NCBI GenBank assembly: GCA_964519615.1
Contig: CAZFIM010000005.1
Span: 1-63,994 of the forward strand
Direction of reading: 5' to 3'
Source: CAZFIM01 sp964519615
Lineage (GTDB): Bacteria; Chloroflexota; Dehalococcoidia; GIF9; UBA5629
DNA length: 63,994 nucleotides
Under the pieces are notes generated by a model. That model was not told the origin of the DNA, searched no databases, and was given only the letters and a program-made list of their open reading frames with translations. This document shows, piece after piece, positions 60,115 to 63,994 of the stretch (position 1 is its first letter; every line of letters begins with the position of its first letter). A program made the translations under genes and the position numbers.

Positions 60115-60567
60115 ATGAAGATAAAATGCGCTATGATTCTAATTTTGGTAACACTATTACTAGCGATGTCAGTGATAGCTGGTTGCACAAAGTCCATTCC
60201 ATCGTCAAATACCTTCGAGGCTATTCAGGTCTCTGATCAGCAAGATGTTGAGGACTGGATTATGAATAGCCCTACGTTCAAGTTTGATGGGATATCCGGC
60301 AGCGTAAGGACTGCGAATATTGTCAGTTCTGTGGAAGGGAATCAGACAATCTCGGTAGGTGAATGGGAGTTCACAATCGAATACCAGACGACTCACCTTG
60401 GTCATGGAGACCGCACTGATCAGGAATATGCACAGGTAATTACTAGCCATACAGCGGTGATTAAAGTTAAAAATGGTATTATCACCTCTGTTGTCTGCTG
60501 TAATATCTGGGATATGCAGGCTGATAAACCCCTTCCAACAGATAACAAAAACTGCCCTGCAAGCTAG
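60115..60567 (+). CDS. Uncharacterised lipoprotein with C-terminal repeat domain, small form
   Basis: A 150-residue exported protein with lipobox VIAGC (Cys24), consisting mostly of the domain seen at the end of the preceding lipoprotein: WIMNSPTFKFDGISGS, TTHLGHGDRTDQ, AQVITSHTAVIKV. Likely arose by duplication of that domain. Function unknown; cell-surface location predicted. Confidence 0.8.
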   Translation: MKIKCAMILILVTLLLAMSVIAGCTKSIPSSNTFEAIQVSDQQDVEDWIMNSPTFKFDGISGSVRTANIVSSVEGNQTISVGEWEFTIEYQTTHLGHGDRTDQEYAQVITSHTAVIKVKNGIITSVVCCNIWDMQADKPLPTDNKNCPAS

Positions 60568-60665
60568 TAATTGATAATGCGGATAAGATAATGTCTTTGG
60601 CATTCATGCGAACTATGCTGTCAGGAAGTTGCCTATTGTTTATATAAAGTTCACTAAATGTAACA

Positions 60666-60738
60666 TGGGCAGTACTGGATTTGAACCAGTGGCCTCCTGT
60701 GTGTAAGACAGGCGCTCTAACCGCTGAGCTAACCGCCC
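60666..60738 (-). tRNA. tRNA-Val (anticodon UAC)
   Basis: Full cloverleaf of 73 bases: acceptor GGGCGGT/ACTGCCC, D-arm GCTCAGCGGTTAGAGC, anticodon loop CTTACAC, T-arm ending in CTGGTTCAAATCCAG, discriminator A. CCA is not encoded. Outside the anticodon arm it is identical to the Val tRNA at 60913. Confidence 0.96.
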
Positions 60739-60745
60739 CTTATGA

Positions 60746-60821
60746 TGGTACGCCTGGTGAGATTTGAACCCACGACCTCAGCCTCCGCAGGGCTGCGCTC
60801 TATCCGCTGAGCTACAGGCGC
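60746..60821 (-). tRNA. tRNA-Arg (anticodon GCG)
   Basis: Acceptor GCGCCTG/CAGGCGT with a terminal G-U pair, D-arm GCTCAGCGGATAGAGC, anticodon stem CAGCC/GGCTG around loop CTGCGGA, giving anticodon GCG, T-loop TTCAAAT, discriminator A, and CCA encoded (60746-60748). Most bacteria use ACG, modified to inosine, for CGN codons, so GCG is unusual. Confidence 0.94.
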
Positions 60822-60824
60822 ATA

Positions 60825-60910
60825 TGGTGCCGAAGGTGGGATTTGAACCCACACATCCGAAAGGATACTACGTCCTGAACGTAGCGCGTCTGCCATTCCG
60901 CCACTTCGGC
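60825..60910 (-). tRNA. tRNA-Leu (anticodon CAG)
   Basis: Acceptor GCCGAAG/CTTCGGC, anticodon stem CTACG/CGTAG around loop TTCAGGA, a long variable arm (TATCCTTTCGGATGT) as for class II tRNAs, discriminator A and encoded CCA (60825-60827). Confidence 0.96.
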
Positions 60911-60912
60911 CC

Positions 60913-60985
60913 TGGGCAGTACTGGATTTGAACCAGTGGCCTCTTGCGTGTGAAGCAAGCGCTCTAACCGCTGAGCTAACCGCCC
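60913..60985 (-). tRNA. tRNA-Val (anticodon CAC)
   Basis: 73-base cloverleaf with loop TTCACAC between stems CTTGC/GCAAG. The rest is identical to the Val tRNA at 60666. No CCA encoded. First tRNA of the transcript; only two bases separate it from tRNA-Leu. Confidence 0.96.
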
Positions 60986-60997
60986 CCTTTCGGGCGT

Positions 60998-61027
60998 ATT
61001 GTAGCCCAAACGGTCACCATTGTTCAA
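60998..61027 (-). promoter_or_regulatory. Promoter of the tRNA cluster
   Basis: On the minus strand TTGAAC (61022-61027), 18 bases, TACAAT (60998-61003), with the first tRNA starting 13 bases after the -10. Confidence 0.6.
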
Positions 61028-61041
61028 CATCAGCGTTTGCA

Positions 61042-61119
61042 GCGCTCCTTCATAGTATCAGAAATGCTATGCAGGGTACACCTGCAGGAGCAAGCTCGCG
61101 GGCTGATTCTACGGAGCGC
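61042..61119. other. 78-base self-complementary element of unknown nature
   Basis: GCGCTCC (61042-61048) and GGAGCGC (61113-61119) form a perfect 7-bp closing stem. Inside are CATAG/CTATG (61051-61071 region) and GCAGG/CCTGC (61071-61075 and 61081-61085). This multibranched shape is not a tRNA (no T-loop) nor an SRP RNA (no GGAAG core). Could be a small RNA or a leader of the DUF456 gene. Confidence 0.35.
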
Positions 61120-61259
61120 ATATGCCTTCTTTGCCGTTCGAATCAGCGGCAGAAATGCAGTGCCCTCTATTACAAGGTTTTACCAATCTGTTACAATGAC
61201 CGCATATCTGCGCGGTTGTATACTGGCAGACCGTATACAGGTAAGAAAGGTTTGCGCTG

Positions 61260-61742
61260 ATGTGGACGGTCATTTCCATTATTTTGTGCGTCCTGCTGAT
61301 GCTTGCCGGTATTGTGGGCTCGTTCATACCGGTGCTGCCCGGTGTTCCGCTGGCATGGCTGGGCCTGCTTATTTATGCCTGGGTTACCGGTTTTGAACGG
61401 GTTTCACTGCTGGCGGTAATCATCTTTTTGGTCGTTACCCTGCTTACGCTTGCTCTGGACTTTGCAGCGCCTATGCTGGGAGCGAGCAAATACCGGGCGA
61501 GCAAGTTCGGCATATTCGGCGCGTTCGTGGGTTTTTTTATCGGTATAATCTTTGTCCCCTATGTAGGCTTTATCGTAGGGCCGTTTGCCGGCGCTTTCCT
61601 GGGGGAGTTGATAGCGGTAAGAAAGACAAGGCAGGCTCTGGGCTCTGCACTCGGCGCACTGGTGGGCTTTATCGCAGGAACGCTCTTTAAAGTTATCGTC
61701 ATCCTGGTGATGGCAGGCTTCTTTATCGCCTCGTTTTTCTGA
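61260..61742 (+). CDS. DUF456 family membrane protein
   Basis: A 160-residue very hydrophobic protein with about five membrane segments and glycine-rich stretches (SFIPVLPGVPLAWLG near the start, GPFAGAFLGELIA in the middle), matching the DUF456 family. Function unknown. AAAGG precedes the ATG. It reads away from the tRNA cluster. Confidence 0.9.
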   Translation: MWTVISIILCVLLMLAGIVGSFIPVLPGVPLAWLGLLIYAWVTGFERVSLLAVIIFLVVTLLTLALDFAAPMLGASKYRASKFGIFGAFVGFFIGIIFVPYVGFIVGPFAGAFLGELIAVRKTRQALGSALGALVGFIAGTLFKVIVILVMAGFFIASFF

Positions 61743-61836
61743 GCTTCGAACCGAAGGCAGGCGGCAAGACAGCTCAAATTCAGGCTTTCCTGCCGCTTTC
61801 TGCGATAGTATAATAGCCGCAAGGAAGATCATCCTG

Positions 61837-62991
61837 ATGGAGATAAAAGACAAATACGCCATCGCCGGAATCGGCTCTACCCCGCAGGGCAAAGTGCCGG
61901 AGAGGACAGCAATCAGCTTCTATCTGGAGGCGGCCGCAGGCGCTATAGCCGATGCCGGGCTTACTAAAAAAGATATAGACGGCCTTATCTGCTACCGCTA
62001 TTTTCCGCCCGGCTACAGCGAGCGGGAGATTACTCCGTACTATGTGGCCCAGCAATTGGGCATCAAACCTGTATACCTGACACAGGAGGCCAACTGCGCG
62101 CGCATGCAGCTCTATCACGCAGTCATGGCGCTTGCCTCCGGCCAGTGTAAAAACGTACTGGTGGTCTACGCTGACAGGTCTCTCTCCAATCCGCGCGATA
62201 TCGATGAGATCAACCCTGATAAGGCCGTGTATGGGCAGTTCGGCTATGCCGTGGAATATGCTATGGCCGCGCGGCGCGCTATGTGCGATTTCAGCACCGG
62301 CCCGGAAACCTGGAAGCATATCTCTATGTCCCAGCGCAGGTGGGCCGCACTCAATCCGCAGGCGGCGCTGCGCGATGTTCCCTTGAGTGAAGAGGACTAT
62401 TACTCGGCTGAGTGGGTGGTGGAGCCCTTCCGCCGCCCGGACTGCTGTCTGGTGAGCGACGGCGGGCGCGCCTATGTTCTCACCACCACAGAACGGGCGC
62501 GCGATCTTAAACAGCCGCCCGTCCTGGTTATGGGCATAGGCCTGGATAACCCCTCCAATTACAGCGACCAGTCCCTTATCATGTCCGGCTCCACCGGCGC
62601 CAGTAGTGCGGGAGAAAAGGCATTCAAGATGGCAGGCATCACCACCGCCGATGTGGATGCCTGCGAGATATATGATTGTTTTACCTATACGGTGGAGATA
62701 ACCCTGCAGGACTACGGCTTCTTCCGGCCGGGGGAGGGCAGGGAATGGTTTGCCGGTGGGCGCACCGCGCCGGGCGGTAGCATGCCCGTCAATACCTCAG
62801 GCGGACAGCTCGCCGAGGCACATTTTATGGGTTTGACTCCGCTGACGGAGGCGGCGCTGCAGCTTATGGGCCGCTGCGGCGCAAGACAGCTTGGTCCGCA
62901 GACGGGCACTAAAAAGCCGGAGATTATCGTCTGCAGCGATAACGGCGCCACACTGCAGTCGCACTGCTGTTCTATATTAAGGAGGCAGTAG
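61837..62991 (+). CDS. Thiolase family protein, SCP2/lipid-transfer type
   Basis: A 384-residue thiolase-fold protein beginning YAIAGIGSTPQGKVPERTA, with Cys87 in EANCARMQ as the probable acyl-carrying Cys, ACEIYDCFTY-like (DACEIYDCFTY) and C-terminal NTSGGQLAEAHFMG containing the conserved His. This subgroup works as a pair with a DUF35 zinc-ribbon/OB-fold protein, whose gene follows by two bases. Reactions in the family include thiolysis of 3-ketoacyl-CoA and retro-aldol cleavage; the one here is unknown. Confidence 0.92.
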   Translation: MEIKDKYAIAGIGSTPQGKVPERTAISFYLEAAAGAIADAGLTKKDIDGLICYRYFPPGYSEREITPYYVAQQLGIKPVYLTQEANCARMQLYHAVMALASGQCKNVLVVYADRSLSNPRDIDEINPDKAVYGQFGYAVEYAMAARRAMCDFSTGPETWKHISMSQRRWAALNPQAALRDVPLSEEDYYSAEWVVEPFRRPDCCLVSDGGRAYVLTTTERARDLKQPPVLVMGIGLDNPSNYSDQSLIMSGSTGASSAGEKAFKMAGITTADVDACEIYDCFTYTVEITLQDYGFFRPGEGREWFAGGRTAPGGSMPVNTSGGQLAEAHFMGLTPLTEAALQLMGRCGARQLGPQTGTKKPEIIVCSDNGATLQSHCCSILRRQ

Positions 62992-62993
62992 AA

Positions 62994-63407
62994 ATGGCCT
63001 ATCAAAAACCGCTTCCCCGTCTCAATAGCGACAGTCAGCCTTTCTGGGACGCCTGCCGAAAGCACCGGCTGCAGTTCCAGCGCTGCCGGGACTGCGGCAG
63101 CCTGCGCTGGCCGCCGGCTTTTATCTGCCCGGAGTGTCATTCCTCCGATTCCCAGTGGGTGCAGGTCTCCGGCAGAGGCAGAATCGTTACCTATGCCGTC
63201 ATTCACCGTGCCTACCGTAAGGAGTTTAAAGATGACCTGCCCTACGTTACCGCCGTCATCGAGCTGGACGAGGGCGTGCGCATGCTCAGCAACGTGGTTG
63301 GATGCGATCCGGCGCAGCTTGCCTGCGATATGAGGGTGGATCTGGTGTGGGAGGATGTCACTGAGGAGTTCAGCCTGCCCAAGTTCAGGCTTGTAGACGG
63401 GCGGTAA
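62994..63407 (+). CDS. DUF35 zinc-ribbon and OB-fold protein, thiolase partner
   Basis: A 137-residue protein with a rubredoxin-like zinc ribbon (C31-x2-C34, C45-x2-C48: CRDCG and CPECH) followed by an OB-fold (about 55-130: VSGRGRIVTYAVIHRAY). Such proteins bind acyl-CoA and form obligate complexes with SCP2-type thiolases or hydratases. AAGGAGG lies at the end of the thiolase gene, and the two are cotranscribed. Confidence 0.93.
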   Translation: MAYQKPLPRLNSDSQPFWDACRKHRLQFQRCRDCGSLRWPPAFICPECHSSDSQWVQVSGRGRIVTYAVIHRAYRKEFKDDLPYVTAVIELDEGVRMLSNVVGCDPAQLACDMRVDLVWEDVTEEFSLPKFRLVDGR

Positions 63408-63440
63408 TAGAACCGTACCGTCCACCCCCACGTGTTCTAT
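63407..63440. terminator. Possible terminator between convergent genes
   Basis: ATAGAAC (63407-63413) and GTTCTAT (63434-63440), with a possible further three pairs inside, between the DUF35 gene and the convergent response regulator. Followed by AAAAATAAATTTTT. Moderate support. Confidence 0.4.
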
Positions 63441-63468
63441 AAAAATAAATTTTTACGCATTCCGTCCG

Positions 63469-63994
63469 TTACACTGCCTGTGTTTCCATGCTGCGCATAC
63501 CCGCCTTATACCCGGAGCCGTATACGGAGATGATGTAGCGGGGGCGGGCGGGATCAGGCTCTATTTTCTTGCGCAGATTCATGATGTGGCTGTCTATAGT
63601 GCGCTCGTAGAGCAGGCGGCTCTCTTTTTTAAGACAATCGATTAGCTCATCCCTGCTGTAGATATGCCCGGGGTCTGCGGCCATGATGGCAAGCAGCCTG
63701 TACTCCGTAGGAGTGAGCTCGATATTTCTCTCTCCGCAGCGCACACGGTGAAGCCCGTTATCGATGGCGAGGTCGCCGATGTATAAAACCGGCGGCTGCG
63801 GGCGGCGCTCATGTTTCTTTTTCAGCAGAGCGCTTGTGCGGGCAAGCAGAATAACGGCGTTGAAAGGCTTGAAAATATAATCGTCAGCGCCCAATTCCTC
63901 ACCTATGATACGTCCGCTTGTCTCATCGCGGCCGGTGAGCAGTATCAGGGGTATAGTGCCTTTCTTAAGCAGGATGAGAGATATATCCAATCCT
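63469..63994 (-). CDS. OmpR/PhoB-type response regulator (C-terminal part; runs off the window)
   Basis: Open to the window edge on the minus strand. The last half of a receiver domain is present (LILLTGRDETSGRIIGEELGADDYIFKPF: switch Thr and conserved Lys of KPF), followed by a winged-helix output domain (LTPTEYRLLAIMAADPG, YERTIDSHIMNLRKKIEPDP, YGSGYKAG). The phosphorylated Asp lies outside the window. The TTG at 63990 is an internal codon, not a start. Confidence 0.93.
   Translation of the reverse strand, partial: GLDISLILLKKGTIPLILLTGRDETSGRIIGEELGADDYIFKPFNAVILLARTSALLKKKHERRPQPPVLYIGDLAIDNGLHRVRCGERNIELTPTEYRLLAIMAADPGHIYSRDELIDCLKKESRLLYERTIDSHIMNLRKKIEPDPARPRYIISVYGSGYKAGMRSMETQAV

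Noticed and set aside
61042..61119. Reading the 78-base structured element as a fifth tRNA or an SRP RNA
   Set aside because: The 7-bp closing stem is tRNA-like, but there is no T-loop GTTCAAAT-type sequence or fitting anticodon arm, and the SRP core GGAAG is missing.
1..63994. CRISPR arrays, insertion sequences, integrases or prophage genes
   Set aside because: No spaced direct repeats of CRISPR type and no transposase, integrase or phage structural protein was seen in any frame.

Overview
The window looks like a chromosomal segment of an obligate or facultative anaerobe specialised in organic acid and cyclic-compound catabolism. The signs are a glycyl radical enzyme with its radical SAM activase, two Fe-S flavin enoate reductases of the 2,4-dienoyl-CoA reductase type, four solute-binding-protein-dependent importers (two LIV-type ABC, two TRAP), three MmgE/PrpD proteins, and no oxygen-dependent enzyme that I can see. 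The short 'core' MetE proteins and the overall gene style lean towards Chloroflexota (Dehalococcoidia-like), but a clostridial Firmicute is not excluded. This placement is inference: there is no rRNA or ribosomal protein here.

Layout. 0-4.1 kb: the start of a GntR/YtrA regulator with its own promoter and operator, then two virtually identical SDR genes flanking a HapK-like protein and a GNAT acetyltransferase. 4.8-11.7 kb: LIV-type ABC importer 1 (binding protein, LivH, a frameshifted LivM, LivG, LivF), a second HapK-like protein and a divergent acyl-CoA dehydrogenase. 11.8-19.9 kb (minus strand): IclR regulator, TRAP transporter 1 (DctP-Q-M), glycyl radical activase and an unassigned glycyl radical enzyme. 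20.2-26.4 kb, AT-richer: a cobalamin riboswitch with terminator ahead of two tandem core-MetE genes, a GAF-LuxR regulator, a fucose-isomerase-like protein, and YjdF with a structured leader that can hide its ribosome binding site. 26.6-31.7 kb (minus): GntR/HutC regulator, MmgE/PrpD, a 2-methylisocitrate-lyase-like enzyme and LeuC/LeuD-like hydro-lyase subunits, which resembles a methylcitrate or dimethylmalate route. 32-42 kb: a tandem-fused cyclase-family hydrolase, two large flavin/Fe-S reductases, TRAP transporter 2 and a lactonase-like metallo-beta-lactamase. 42.3-47 kb: LIV-type importer 2, intact. 47-54.8 kb: two paralogous SDRs, a PrpF-like isomerase, two MmgE/PrpD paralogs and an aldehyde dehydrogenase. 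54.8-60.6 kb: a PadR regulator with three copies of one operator, two methyltransferases, MarR with two tandem operators and a membrane protein, and two lipoproteins sharing an unnamed domain. 60.7-64 kb: four tRNAs (Val, Leu, Arg, Val; minus strand), a DUF456 membrane protein, an SCP2-type thiolase with a DUF35 partner, and the end of an OmpR-type response regulator.

How it fits together. Each importer is next to a set of enzymes for a carboxylated substrate: importer 1 with the acyl-CoA dehydrogenase, TRAP 1 with the glycyl radical enzyme, TRAP 2 and importer 2 with enoate reductases, cyclase and lactonase. The downstream modules (PrpD/PrpF/LeuCD/lyase, SDR, ALDH) would feed small hydroxy and keto acids to central metabolism. 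All four binding-protein genes are separated from their permease genes by an RNA hairpin. The least explained item is the glycyl radical enzyme cluster, whose catalytic loop reads GCVT rather than the GCVE of familiar GRE lyases and dehydratases.
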